Positions 1-8,285 of a stretch of DNA of 64,000 bases are shown one piece after another; the first letter of the stretch is position 1; each line of letters begins with the position of its first letter. Where the stretch lies: the NCBI GenBank assembly GCA_913776615.1, contig CAJYPK010000059.1, positions 1-64,000 of the forward strand, read 5' to 3'. The stretch is from an uncultured Hymenobacter sp. (GTDB lineage: Bacteria; Bacteroidota; Bacteroidia; Cytophagales; Hymenobacteraceae). The notes beneath the pieces were generated by a model that made no database searches, had not been told where the DNA came from, and worked only from the letters and a program-made list of their open reading frames with translations. The position numbers and the translations under genes were made by a program.

Positions 1-78
1 CGCGTGGTGCAGTAAAATCATACGTCATTGATTACTGCGCCACGCGAGATGCTTCGGCAAGCTCAGCATGACCGACGG
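1..78. repeat. Hairpin plus half copy of dispersed repeat R1
   Basis: Positions 1-46 form an inverted repeat (CGCGTGG / CCACGCG at the outside, TGCAGTAA / TTACTGCG inside). It runs directly into a half copy of the R1 repeat (GATGCTTCGGCAAGCTCAG), which occurs as full palindromes at 2901-2985 and 63610-63706. No gene is visible in 1-161. Confidence 0.6.
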
Positions 79-161
79 GTTTATTGGCGAAGCCTTCTTG
101 AATAGCCTCTCCATCAATAATAACCGGACTTCCTTTTTCCGTTTATAACCTCATCACCCCA

Positions 162-575
162 TTACCCATTACCACACTGCATGAGCCACTCCGTGAGCGG
201 GCCTTCTTCCGAGAAAAAGGCGATGCGGTTGGGGCCGGGCGTGGGGGTGCCCATCTGGGCTAGCAGGCTGGGCGTGAGCAGGTAGCCCAGGCATACGGGG
301 CCGTCGAGCCGCTCGGCGGCTCGGGTCAGAAACTCGGCGGCCAGCCAGTGGCGGTCGGCCTCGTCGGGGGCGTTGCGGCTGCGCAAATCGACCTTCCAGC
401 ATGCGCAATTGACTTCGCGGGCCAGGCGCAGCATGGCGTAATAGCCCTGCCGCAGCTCGGCCCCCGATACCGGCCGGCGCCAGCGCGCCACCAGAAACTG
501 CACGTCGGGGCGGTAGCGCAGCTCCAGGAAATCGGCTTCCAGGGGGAGGGCGGCGGGAGGGGGCGTGGTGGTCAT
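162..575 (-). CDS. Hypothetical protein, 137 aa, cytoplasmic
   Basis: A complete reading frame starts at an ATG at 575. The N-terminus is proline/alanine rich, followed by a segment resembling the start of STAS-like or DUF-type Bacteroidota proteins (LEADFLELRYRPDVQFLVAR), with a central CACWKVDLRSR stretch. There is no signal peptide and no transmembrane helix. I do not recognise a named family. The next gene, pullulanase, is divergent and over 200 bp away, so this appears to be a single-gene unit. Codon use is typical of the surrounding GC-rich genes, which supports it being real. Confidence 0.6.
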   Translation of the reverse strand: MTTTPPPAALPLEADFLELRYRPDVQFLVARWRRPVSGAELRQGYYAMLRLAREVNCACWKVDLRSRNAPDEADRHWLAAEFLTRAAERLDGPVCLGYLLTPSLLAQMGTPTPGPNRIAFFSEEGPLTEWLMQCGNG

Positions 576-799
576 GGCAGCTAGGCTAAACGAGGAATGA
601 TAACCAACCAGGGGAGCCTCGTTTCGACGGCGAAGGTTGCCCGGGGTTTAGCGCAATGGGGTGTTTGTTCGGCCGGCGGGGAAGCTTTCCAGACTAACGG
701 GGCAGTTTCCTCGAGCAGCAGCGGCACTAAACTAGCCTCCCAAACTGTAGCCAGCATGAGGCCCGCCCGCGACCCGGCGGGCTGGGTTACTTTGCTGAC

Positions 800-2863
800 A
801 TGATTCGTCGATTCCTGCCCCTGCTACTCGCCTTTTCCAGTGTTTTACCGGCCGCGCTGGCCCAAGCCAATCCGAAAATCAAGCCCAAGCCTACTACTTC
901 CGCCTCAGTCCCTTACCCCGATGCCGCCCGCTACCCGCTCAGCAAATACCCCTTCTACCAAGGCCCCGATTTGGGGCTGACGTTCGACCGTGAGGGCCGG
1001 GGTACGCTGCGCGTGTGGGCCCCCACCGCCGAGGCCCTGCACCTGCGCCTGTACGCGGCCGGGGCGGGCGGCGCGGCCACCGCCACCCATGCGCTGGCCC
1101 GCAGCACCAGCGGCACCTGGACGCTGACCCTGCCCATCGGCACCACCGGCTTCTACACCGTGCAGGCTACCATCGACGGCCGCGCCCGGGCCGAAGTAGC
1201 CGACCCCTACGCCCGGGCCGTGGGCGTCAACGGCCGCCGCGGGGCCTGGCTCGATCCCGCCACCGCCAGCCCCACCGGCTGGGCCGAGGATTTGCGCCCC
1301 AAAATGGGCGCGCCCACCGCCATCGTAATCGGCGAGGTAAGCGTGCGCGACCTCTCGGCCGACCCGCAGTCGGGCATTCGCAACAAGCGCAAATTCCTGG
1401 GCTTCACCGAGCCGGGCACCACCGGGCCGGGCGGCGTGCGCACGGGCCTCAGCCACTTGCAGGAGTTGGGCGTAACGCACGTGCACCTGCTGCCCGTCAA
1501 CGACTTCGCGGCCATCGACGAAAGCCAGCCGGCCAGCCCGGCGCGCTACAGCTGGGGCTACGACCCGCTCAATTATTTCGTACCCGAAGGCTCGTACGCC
1601 ACTTCGGCCCAGGACCCGGCGGCGCGCATCCGGGAGTTTAAGCAGGCCGTGCAGAGCCTGCACGACCACCAGCTGCGCGTGGTGGCCGACGTGGTGTTCA
1701 ACCATGTGGCCGACGCCGGCACCAGCGCCTTCGAGCAGTTGGTGCCCGGCTATTATTTCCGCCACGAGGCCAACGGCCAGCTCGCCAACGCTACTGCCTG
1801 CGGCAACGAGGTAGCTTCCGAGCGCCCGATGGTGCGCAAGCTCATCGTAGACGCCGTAGCCCACTGGGCGCGCGAGTACCACGTCGATGGCTTCCGCTTC
1901 GACCTCATGGGGGTGCTCGACCTGGAAACGATGCGGGCCGTGCGCGTGGCCCTCGACCAGCAGGACCACAGCATTTTCGTCTACGGCGAAGGCTGGACGG
2001 CCGGCCCCAGCCCGCTGCCCGAAGCCCTGCGCGCCGTGAAGGCCAACGTGGCGCGGCTGCCGCGCATCGCCGCCTTCGGCGACGAGCTGCGCGACGGCGT
2101 GAAGGGCCACTACGCCCACCAGGCCGAGGCTGGCTTCGTGGGCGGCCAGCCGGGGCTGGAGGAAAGCGTGAAGTTCGGCATCGTGGCGGCCACGCCGCAC
2201 CCGCAGCTTGACTATCAGAAAGTAAACTACAGCAAGGCCCCCTGGGCCAGCCAGCCGGACCAGGCCCTCAATTACGTGGCCTGCCACGACGACCGGGTGC
2301 TGTGGGACAAGCTCACCGTGGCCAACCCCACGGCCACGGAGGCCGAGCTCATCCAGATGGATGCGCTGTGCAATACCATCGTGTTCACCTCGCAGGGCGT
2401 GCCGTTCCTGCCCATCGGCGACGAGTTTTTGCGCACCAAGAAAGGCGCGTCCAACTCCTATAACCTGCCCGACAGCGTCAATCAGCTCGACTGGGGCCGC
2501 AAGGCGCAGTACCGGGCCGTGTTCGCCTTTTACCGCCAGCTGCTGGCCCTGCGCAAGGCCCACCCCGCCTTCCGCCTGCCCACCCAGGAGCAGATAGCGC
2601 AGCACTTGGAATTCCTGCCCGGCCTGCCCGCTGGCACCATCGGCTACCAGCTCAAAAACCACGCGGGCGGCGATGCCTGGACCACCATCACGGTGCTCTT
2701 CAACGGCCTGCGCCAGCCGGCTACGGTGCCCGTGCCAGCGGGTACGTACAAGGTGGTGCTGCGCGGGTTGGAAATCAATCAAAATGGGTTGGGCGAACCG
2801 CTGGCAGCGGGGGCGGCGGGCGTGCCGCTGGCGGCTACTTCGGCATTAATATTAGTGCAGTAG
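800..2863 (+). CDS. pulA: Type I pullulanase (GH13), secreted
   Basis: Debranching enzyme predicted to hydrolyse alpha-1,6 links in pullulan, glycogen or amylopectin. Residues 1-21 are a signal peptide ending LAQA, so it acts in the periplasm or outside. A CBM48-like beta domain lies at about 55-150. The pullulanase signature YSWGYDP is near residue 249. GH13 motifs follow: VVADVVFNHV near 293, GFRFDLMG with the nucleophile Asp near 368, YGEGW with the acid/base Glu near 397, and NYVACHDD with the third Asp near 497. At 687 aa it has normal length for the short type I form. The start is the ATG at 800 before the signal peptide. No operon partner is adjacent. Family assignment is firm; the exact substrate is inferred. 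Confidence 0.9.
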   Translation: MIRRFLPLLLAFSSVLPAALAQANPKIKPKPTTSASVPYPDAARYPLSKYPFYQGPDLGLTFDREGRGTLRVWAPTAEALHLRLYAAGAGGAATATHALARSTSGTWTLTLPIGTTGFYTVQATIDGRARAEVADPYARAVGVNGRRGAWLDPATASPTGWAEDLRPKMGAPTAIVIGEVSVRDLSADPQSGIRNKRKFLGFTEPGTTGPGGVRTGLSHLQELGVTHVHLLPVNDFAAIDESQPASPARYSWGYDPLNYFVPEGSYATSAQDPAARIREFKQAVQSLHDHQLRVVADVVFNHVADAGTSAFEQLVPGYYFRHEANGQLANATACGNEVASERPMVRKLIVDAVAHWAREYHVDGFRFDLMGVLDLETMRAVRVALDQQDHSIFVYGEGWTAGPSPLPEALRAVKANVARLPRIAAFGDELRDGVKGHYAHQAEAGFVGGQPGLEESVKFGIVAATPHPQLDYQKVNYSKAPWASQPDQALNYVACHDDRVLWDKLTVANPTATEAELIQMDALCNTIVFTSQGVPFLPIGDEFLRTKKGASNSYNLPDSVNQLDWGRKAQYRAVFAFYRQLLALRKAHPAFRLPTQEQIAQHLEFLPGLPAGTIGYQLKNHAGGDAWTTITVLFNGLRQPATVPVPAGTYKVVLRGLEINQNGLGEPLAAGAAGVPLAATSALILVQ

Positions 2864-2900
2864 AGTAGTCATCTCTGACTGCGATAATAGGCTTCCCACA

Positions 2901-2985
2901 TCTGTCATGCTGAGCTTGCCGAAGCATCTCGCTCGCTTCCTCCAATGATGCGAGCGAGATGCTTCGGCAAGCTCAGTATGACAGA
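2901..2985. repeat. Dispersed palindromic repeat R1, full copy
   Basis: Inverted repeat of about 85 bp with arms TGTCATGCTGAGCTTGCCGA and its complement, separated by a short variable loop. It lies just after pulA, in the gap before the convergent cytochrome gene. Another full copy is at 63610-63706 and a half copy at 47-74. It may serve as a bidirectional terminator or a REP-like element. Confidence 0.75.
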
Positions 2986-3014
2986 CGGTCGAATCAATCC
3001 AACTTGTTATTGAC

Positions 3015-3572
3015 TCAGATCTTTTTTGCGGCGCAAGAAATAACTGTCATCGCTCCGTCCGTTCCGGTGCTGGCTGCTTCTTCCTGCGAAGTCACCCAAG
3101 TGATAATGCTCTTTATTTCTTTGTCCGACAATTGCGGAAAGCCGGGCATCTGCTGCTTACCATTGTCATTGAATAGCTTCACGGCATACTCATCGCCGCT
3201 GGCCACGACTCTGCTAGAATTTTTCACCCACGGAATCAGCCACGAGATACTCCGCCGCTTACTAACGCCTGCCAAAGCAGGGCCGACTATTCGGTCATTT
3301 ACAGCGTGGCACTGTGCACAGTTATTCTTGAATAAGGTATCGCCTATTTTTATCGCCTCAGCTTCCTCTGGCGTGGCTGGCACATAAGCAGTTTGCTTTA
3401 TCGGGGCTATTCCCGGATAAATAATGTCATCCCCAATCGGCTGCTCCGCCACCTCCGCCTCAACGGGTGCTATACTAACCAGCCCACCCACATTCAGCGC
3501 CAGAAAACCAATCAACAAAACGATGAGGCCCATTCCGACGGAAAGGGCGAAGACGGCCGGGTTGGTACGCAT
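3015..3572 (-). CDS. Membrane-anchored monohaem cytochrome c, 185 aa
   Basis: Electron carrier with one c-type haem. An N-terminal hydrophobic segment (about residues 7-34) is an uncleaved anchor or signal. The haem site is CAQCH at 85-89. The likely axial Met is in the QQMPGF motif near 142, followed by the class I pattern LSDKEIKSIITWV. Such proteins resemble the c-domains that serve oxidases or alternative complex III. No oxidase gene is nearby, so its partner is unknown. The start is the ATG at 3572. The last 20 or so residues are poorly conserved-looking, with a Cys near the end. Confidence 0.85.
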   Translation of the reverse strand: MRTNPAVFALSVGMGLIVLLIGFLALNVGGLVSIAPVEAEVAEQPIGDDIIYPGIAPIKQTAYVPATPEEAEAIKIGDTLFKNNCAQCHAVNDRIVGPALAGVSKRRSISWLIPWVKNSSRVVASGDEYAVKLFNDNGKQQMPGFPQLSDKEIKSIITWVTSQEEAASTGTDGAMTVISCAAKKI

Positions 3573-3677
3573 GGCGCTGAAGAAGTTAAGTGAGTAGAAA
3601 AGTCCCAGGTAAGAACCTCCCAGTTCAGCTTTTGCTTACGGCCAGCGGTATTTTTTCAGGAAATCTTTACGCCCCGA

Positions 3678-4967
3678 TTAGCGCACCTGTCGACCCTTCC
3701 AGCGGTAGCCCTGGCGGCGCTGCCCGGCCAGGCCCACGGCCAGCGCGTAGGGCGCGTAGAGCAGCTGCAAGGGCAGCAGCCAGGCCAGCCAGCGGCGGCG
3801 GCGCAGCAGCCCCAGCACAGGCCACAGCAGCCAGGCATCGGCCCCCAGCTTGAGCGCCCAGCCGGCAGCCACCCAAGGCCCCAGGGCGGGCCAGCCGATG
3901 CCCGCCAGCAGCCCCAGCGCCAGGCTCACGTTGGCCCCCACCACCAGCAGGGCCAGCAGGCGCGGGGCGGCCGGGCGGTAGTGCGGAAACTTGCTGGCCC
4001 AGCGCACCCGCTGCCGCAGCAGCGCCCGCAGCGTGGCCGGGGCGGGCGTATCGACCACCGCCTCGGCCTGCAGCAGGAAACGCACCCCGGCCGGGTGGCG
4101 CTGGTGAATTTTGTGGAGCAGAAACTCGTCGTCGCCGCTGGCCAGGCCAGCGTTATCGGCGTAGCCACCCACCTCGTGAAAGGTCGTGCGCCGGTAAGCC
4201 AGATTGGCCCCGTTGCACATGGTGGGCCAGCCCCGGGCAATGCAGCCCGCCCCTACGCCCACCAAGCCGGCAAATTCCAGCCCCAGCAAGCCATCAAACC
4301 ACGCCCCGCCCGGCGTGAGTCGCACCGGGCCGCTGATGAAGTGAAGTGGGGAGTTGGTGAAGTGGGGAGTTGGCTGGCTGGGTGGGAGATGCACCAGGGA
4401 GGCGTAGGCTTGCAGCCAGCCGGGGCCAGGCCGGCAGTCGGCGTCGGTGCATACCACCCAGGGAGCGCGGGCCCGGGCTTCGGCAGTGGCCAGGGCGGCT
4501 TTTTTGCCGGTGCGGCCGGGCGGCAGGCTGATGAGGCGCAGGGCGAAAGCACTCGCCTGGGCGGCGGCCCGCACCAGCGCGGCGGTGCCATCGGCGGAGT
4601 GGTCGTCGGCAATGAGCACTTCGAACCGCCCGGGGGCCAGCGTCTGGGTACGGAGGGCAGCCAGCAGGTGCGGCAGGTTTTCTGCCTCGTCGCGGGCCGC
4701 GACGATAACGGAGAACAGCGGGTCGGCGCTATCGGCAGCCTTCGTGGGTAACTCGCCTGCTGGTTCCGGGCTCAATCGCCGGGGAGCCTTTTCCAAAAAA
4801 CAGGGCGAACCCGCGCCCATCGCTAAACCATCACCAGCGGGCGATTGACCCTCGGTTTGGGCAAGAGGACCGGTTGATGAGACCGCCAGCCCCGCCCGCA
4901 GCCAGGCCCACACCAGCGCGTACAGCGCCGGCACCAGTACGAGCAACATTCCCAGCACTGCCCCCAC
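3678..4967 (-). CDS. Membrane-bound glycosyltransferase family 2
   Basis: Predicted inverting GT-A glycosyltransferase of a membrane. An N-terminal TM segment (MLLVLVPALYALVWAWLRAG) is followed by the GT2 domain opening FSVIVAARDEAENLPHLL, the ADDHSADG motif, the TDADCRPGPGW metal-binding DxD region, and the C-terminal QRVRWASKF motif, then two to three hydrophobic segments. The start is a GTG at 4967, one base after the stop of the flippase-like gene, which suggests translational coupling. A stretch around 4340-4380 contains a short direct duplication (GTGGGGAGTTGG twice), giving a low-complexity PTPHFTNSPLHF insert. The acceptor is unknown, perhaps a lipid or surface glycan. Confidence 0.85.
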   Translation of the reverse strand: MGAVLGMLLVLVPALYALVWAWLRAGLAVSSTGPLAQTEGQSPAGDGLAMGAGSPCFLEKAPRRLSPEPAGELPTKAADSADPLFSVIVAARDEAENLPHLLAALRTQTLAPGRFEVLIADDHSADGTAALVRAAAQASAFALRLISLPPGRTGKKAALATAEARARAPWVVCTDADCRPGPGWLQAYASLVHLPPSQPTPHFTNSPLHFISGPVRLTPGGAWFDGLLGLEFAGLVGVGAGCIARGWPTMCNGANLAYRRTTFHEVGGYADNAGLASGDDEFLLHKIHQRHPAGVRFLLQAEAVVDTPAPATLRALLRQRVRWASKFPHYRPAAPRLLALLVVGANVSLALGLLAGIGWPALGPWVAAGWALKLGADAWLLWPVLGLLRRRRWLAWLLPLQLLYAPYALAVGLAGQRRQGYRWKGRQVR

Positions 4968-4968
4968 G

Positions 4969-5928
4969 CTACGGCCGCCGCTTGTCGCGCAGCACCCGCA
5001 GGCCGGGCAGCAGCAGCAAGCCCAGCGCGCTGGGCAGCGCGATGTTGAGTACCCACAGGCTCAGGCTGGCGCTCAGCACCGGCAGCGCCGGCTGCCCCAG
5101 CAGGCCAAACAAGTGCGTGGCCGACAATTCGCGCACGCCCACGTCGGCCAGCGCATTGAGCGACGGCACCAGCGACTTGAACAGGAACGTGCCGGCCACC
5201 GCCGCCACCGCCGGCCCCAGCGACCCGCGCACCCCGTAGGCGTAGAGCAACAGCAGGAACTGCCCGCAGAACACCGCGTAGCGCAGCCCCGAAATGCCCA
5301 ATACCGCGTGCAGCTCGGCGGCGGCGTACGTCGGCATCACGGCCAGGTAGCGCCGGAAGCGCCGCAGCGGCCTGAGCAGGCCCAGCGCGGCCAGCAGCAG
5401 CCGCGAGCGGTAGAGCGGCAGCAAGACCAGCGCCCCACCCAGCCCGGCCGCCACGGTCACGCCCGCCTGCGCCGCCGGGTAGCCGCCGAGGTAGAATTTC
5501 AGCACGAAATACAGCAGGCCCGCCCCGCCCGCCAGCACGGTGGCCACTAGCTGCGCGTAGCGCCCCAAAAACACCGCTCCCACTGCCTCCAGTCGCCGCC
5601 GCCCGGGTAGCTCCAGGATGCGGGCGGCGTAGTCGCCCACCCGGTTGGGCGTGGCAAAGCCCAGCGTAAGGCCCAGCAGCACCGCCCGCAGGCTGCGCCC
5701 AAACGAGTGCGCGGGCTCCAGGTGCTGGGCCAGCCGCTGCCATTTCCAGGCTTCCAGGCCCCAGTTGAGCGGCACCAGCGCCAGGGCCGCCAGCACGGGC
5801 ACGCGCCCCGCGCCGGTGAGCGTGGCTGCCACCAGCCGCCGCCAGGCCGCCGCCGTGTCGGGCGCGCCGAACACCGAATGGTAGAGCAGTCCCAGCGTGA
5901 GCAGGCTCACCCCGATTTTAGCCAGCAA
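4969..5928 (-). CDS. Lysylphosphatidylglycerol synthase TM-region / flippase-like protein
   Basis: Polytopic inner-membrane protein of the UPF0104/AglD/YbhN type, a family often encoded next to glycosyltransferases, as here. Typical features are the Trp/Lys-rich segment LNWGLEAWKWQRL, the VGDYAARILEL motif, and the C-terminal DVGVRELSATHLF segment. There is no ATG between the ruvC promoter region and the conserved start. I propose TTG at 5928 (LLAKIGVSLLTLG), with GTG at 5910 as the alternative. A longer frame running into ruvC is an artefact of GC-rich sequence. It forms an operon with the downstream GT2. Confidence 0.75.
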   Translation of the reverse strand: MLAKIGVSLLTLGLLYHSVFGAPDTAAAWRRLVAATLTGAGRVPVLAALALVPLNWGLEAWKWQRLAQHLEPAHSFGRSLRAVLLGLTLGFATPNRVGDYAARILELPGRRRLEAVGAVFLGRYAQLVATVLAGGAGLLYFVLKFYLGGYPAAQAGVTVAAGLGGALVLLPLYRSRLLLAALGLLRPLRRFRRYLAVMPTYAAAELHAVLGISGLRYAVFCGQFLLLLYAYGVRGSLGPAVAAVAGTFLFKSLVPSLNALADVGVRELSATHLFGLLGQPALPVLSASLSLWVLNIALPSALGLLLLPGLRVLRDKRRP

Positions 5929-5974
5929 TACCCAGCGCGGGCCGCGTCGGGGCGGATTGGGGGGCGTGGGGGTG

Positions 5975-5982
5975 TAACTTTG
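5975..5982 (+). promoter_or_regulatory. Bacteroidota -7 box for ruvC (TAACTTTG)
   Basis: A perfect TAnnTTTG match ends 6 nt before the ruvC ATG. Transcription would start at or next to the ATG, so the message is probably leaderless. No clear -33 TTTG was found at the expected spacing. Confidence 0.6.
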
Positions 5983-5988
5983 GGGAAG

Positions 5989-6639
5989 ATGGCCGTTATC
6001 CGCACCCCGACTCCCTCCGCTCCCACCCACCGGCTGCCCCCCGCCGAGAAGGTCATCATGGGCGTCGACCCCGGCACCCAGATTATGGGCTACGCTGTGA
6101 TTGAGGTGCGCGGGCAGCACGTGAAGGTGCTGCAATACGACGTCATCAATATGAAGGCCCTGGGCTCGAATCACGCCGTAAAGCTAAAGCGGATTTTCAC
6201 CCGCATGCTGGAGCTGATCGATGAGTTCCTGCCCGACGAGCTGGCTATCGAGGCTCCCTTCTACGGCGTCAACGTGCAGAGCATGCTCAAATTGGGCCGG
6301 GCGCAGGGCGTGGCCATCGCGGCCTGTCTCTCGCGCGACATTCCGTTTGTGGAGTACGCCCCGACCAAGGTCAAGCAGGCCGTCACCGGCTCGGGCTCGG
6401 CCGACAAGGAGCAAGTAGCCCGCATGCTGCGCCAGACGCTGGAGCTGCCGCCCGTCGAGGAGGCTCCCAAGTTTCTGGACGCCACCGACGCGCTGGCCGT
6501 AGCCCTGTGCCACCACTACCAGCAAGGCAACAACGTAAAGGCCGGGTCCAAAAGCTGGGGCAAGTTTTTGGAGGACAACCCGGGCCGGGCGCTGGCCGCT
6601 ACCACGCGCAAAAAAACTGCCAGCCCTAAGCTTAAATAA
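5989..6639 (+). CDS. ruvC: Holliday junction resolvase RuvC
   Basis: Crossover junction endonuclease that cuts four-way DNA junctions with RuvAB. Acidic metal ligands are visible: Asp27 in MGVDPGTQIMGYA, Glu88 in LAIEAPFYG, and Asp164/Asp167 in FLDATDALAVALCHH. Length from the ATG at 5989 is 216 aa, close to the usual size with a slightly extended N-terminus and a lysine-rich tail. The frame is open further upstream, but the TAACTTTG promoter box and the conserved start place the beginning here. ruvA and ruvB are not adjacent, which is common in Bacteroidota. Confidence 0.95.
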   Translation: MAVIRTPTPSAPTHRLPPAEKVIMGVDPGTQIMGYAVIEVRGQHVKVLQYDVINMKALGSNHAVKLKRIFTRMLELIDEFLPDELAIEAPFYGVNVQSMLKLGRAQGVAIAACLSRDIPFVEYAPTKVKQAVTGSGSADKEQVARMLRQTLELPPVEEAPKFLDATDALAVALCHHYQQGNNVKAGSKSWGKFLEDNPGRALAATTRKKTASPKLK

Positions 6640-6810
6640 GCCTACCCACGCGCTACTACGCCCCGTGGGCGGTAGCCCGTACTAGACCACGCGGAGGCGA
6701 TTTTCGCAATATATACGCTTCGGGCCATTTACTCGCCAAAAAACCCGCACAAGTAAACTTTTTCCGCTTTTCGTGCAACGTGGCCGGTGCTATCACGTAT
6801 TGGTAGCGCT

Positions 6811-7272
6811 ATGCTTACTTACGCCTCCTTCGCTCGACTTCACCAGGCTTTTCTTTGCCTGGCGCTGCTGCTACCGGCCGGCCAGGCCGTAGCTAATTCT
6901 TATACGGAAGACCCGCCAACCAAGGCCAGCCGCCCCGCGCCGGGTAAAAAGATTGCCGCCGCGCCAGTTGCCCCTCCCGTAGTTCCCGTCGCCAGCCCGC
7001 CCACCCCGGCCGATGCCCCCGCAACTCCCCAGCTAACGCTCGTGCGGGGTGTTGTATTGACCCCCGAAGGTCGCCCCCGCGCCGGAGCCAGCGTATACCC
7101 CGCCGGAGCGCCCCGCCAGCTGGCAATAACCGATGCCCAAGGTGCCTTTGAGCTGCCCGTGCCAGCCGGTACGGCCGTATCGCTGCGCATTGAGTACTTC
7201 GGCGAAGGCAGCAGCCGGGTAGAAGTCCCCAACCCGGGCACCAGCCTCATACGCGTTACGCTCGGTCAATAA
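6811..7272 (+). CDS. Small secreted CarboxypepD_reg-like protein (copy 1)
   Basis: A 153-aa exported protein. It has a signal peptide (about residues 1-29, ending AVANS), a proline/alanine-rich linker, then one carboxypeptidase-regulatory-like beta-sandwich (VRGVVLTPEGRPRAGASVYP, then ITDAQGAFELPVPAG). This domain usually sits at the N-terminus of TonB-dependent receptors; here it is alone. A closely related paralogue follows at 7664-8134. Function is unknown, perhaps a surface-bound structural domain. The ATG at 6811 is chosen because it directly precedes the signal peptide. A terminator follows at 7410. Confidence 0.75.
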   Translation: MLTYASFARLHQAFLCLALLLPAGQAVANSYTEDPPTKASRPAPGKKIAAAPVAPPVVPVASPPTPADAPATPQLTLVRGVVLTPEGRPRAGASVYPAGAPRQLAITDAQGAFELPVPAGTAVSLRIEYFGEGSSRVEVPNPGTSLIRVTLGQ

Positions 7273-7409
7273 CGTGGCCTACACTGGCCCCTTATTCAAA
7301 TTACTGTTGGTTATTCTACTCCCACCGTCGTAGCCAGCATGGGCTGCGCTAAGCTCGCCGCAGTAAATCATCGCTATTCGTGTCGGGTTGCCTTCCCACC
7401 CATCACCTC

Positions 7410-7440
7410 GCCCTCCTTCCGCAACGAAGGAGGGCTTTTT
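7410..7440 (+). terminator. Rho-independent terminator
   Basis: Stem GCCCTCCTTC/GAAGGAGGGC with a 6-nt loop, followed by TTTTT. It ends the transcript of the first CarboxypepD_reg-like gene. Confidence 0.85.
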
Positions 7441-7608
7441 AGTAGGCATCTACTCCCTGCTTAATTCAATTAGTCCAATTTAAAGTTCAGGTAAAACCCG
7501 TGGGCAGCTTGGGGCGCCTACTCCTTCGTGCCAAGTTGGGCGCGGCTCAACTCAGCCAGCAGAAAGGACCATTCGCATAAATTATAGCACTAACGGGAGC
7601 CTATTGGC

Positions 7609-7616
7609 TACTTTTG
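7609..7616 (+). promoter_or_regulatory. -7 box TACTTTTG
   Basis: Perfect TAnnTTTG element 47 bp upstream of the ATG at 7664, giving a leader of about 40 nt. Confidence 0.5.
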
Positions 7617-7663
7617 GAGTATTCCCATTCTTGCCCGCTATTTAGCTCACTGTTTACTTACTT

Positions 7664-8134
7664 ATGTCACGCCTTCGCGCCGTCCTTTTCACCCTGCTCG
7701 CGCTGCCTTCCCCGTTGGTGCACTCTGTGCTGGCCACCGGCCACAGCAACCAGCCGCTACGAGGCGGTCGCCCGGCCAAAACCGCCAAGCAACGCTCTCC
7801 TGCCGCCCGGCCTGCCCCGCCCCCCCTACCGGTAGCTAGCCCAAGCAGCCCACCCCCGGCCGTCGTGGTCCCCGCCGTAGCTGAAAGCCCCGCCCTCGTA
7901 TACCTTACGGGCCTGGTACTCACTCCCGATGGCCGCCCATGCCCCGGCGTTTGTGTTTTCCCAAGTAATGCGCCCCGGCAAATCGTCGTTACCAATGCCA
8001 AAGGCGAGTTTCAATTGTCCGTACCCGCCCACACGGCTATCAGCCTGCAAGCCGAGTTGCAGGGCAAAGGAAGCGGCCGGGTGACGCTGGCTGGCGAATC
8101 GGCCCAGCCCGTACGCATCGTGCTAAATCACTAA
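7664..8134 (+). CDS. Small secreted CarboxypepD_reg-like protein (copy 2)
   Basis: A 156-aa paralogue of the protein at 6811-7272. It has a signal peptide (residues 1-25), a basic and proline-rich linker (AKTAKQRSPAARPAPP), and a single beta-sandwich with matching motifs (LTGLVLTPDGRPCPGVCVFP, VTNAKGEFQLSVPAHTAISL). Two cysteines occur in the loop where the first copy has none. Each copy has its own promoter or terminator signals, so they are separately transcribed duplicates and not an operon. No enzymatic residues are apparent. Function unknown. Confidence 0.75.
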   Translation: MSRLRAVLFTLLALPSPLVHSVLATGHSNQPLRGGRPAKTAKQRSPAARPAPPPLPVASPSSPPPAVVVPAVAESPALVYLTGLVLTPDGRPCPGVCVFPSNAPRQIVVTNAKGEFQLSVPAHTAISLQAELQGKGSGRVTLAGESAQPVRIVLNH

Positions 8135-8168
8135 GCACTTCATTATCTGAACTACCGGGCTAACCAGT

Positions 8169-8195
8169 GCCCCTGCCAAGTTCGGCAGGGGCTTT
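8169..8195 (+). terminator. Rho-independent terminator
   Basis: Stem GCCCCTGCC/GGCAGGGGC with loop AAGTTC and a short T run, ending the second CarboxypepD_reg-like gene. Confidence 0.8.
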
Positions 8196-8285
8196 CGTTG
8201 CACTATTTAGCTCTTACATTTAACGGCCACCGAGACCACTATTTTATTGCTCCGCGGCTATTTTATCTCAGCACTACCTATTCTG

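Noticed and set aside
905..2782. Long antisense frame of 625 codons opposite pulA
   Set aside because: It is a shadow of GC-rich codon use. It lacks known motifs, and the plus strand carries all GH13 catalytic motifs.
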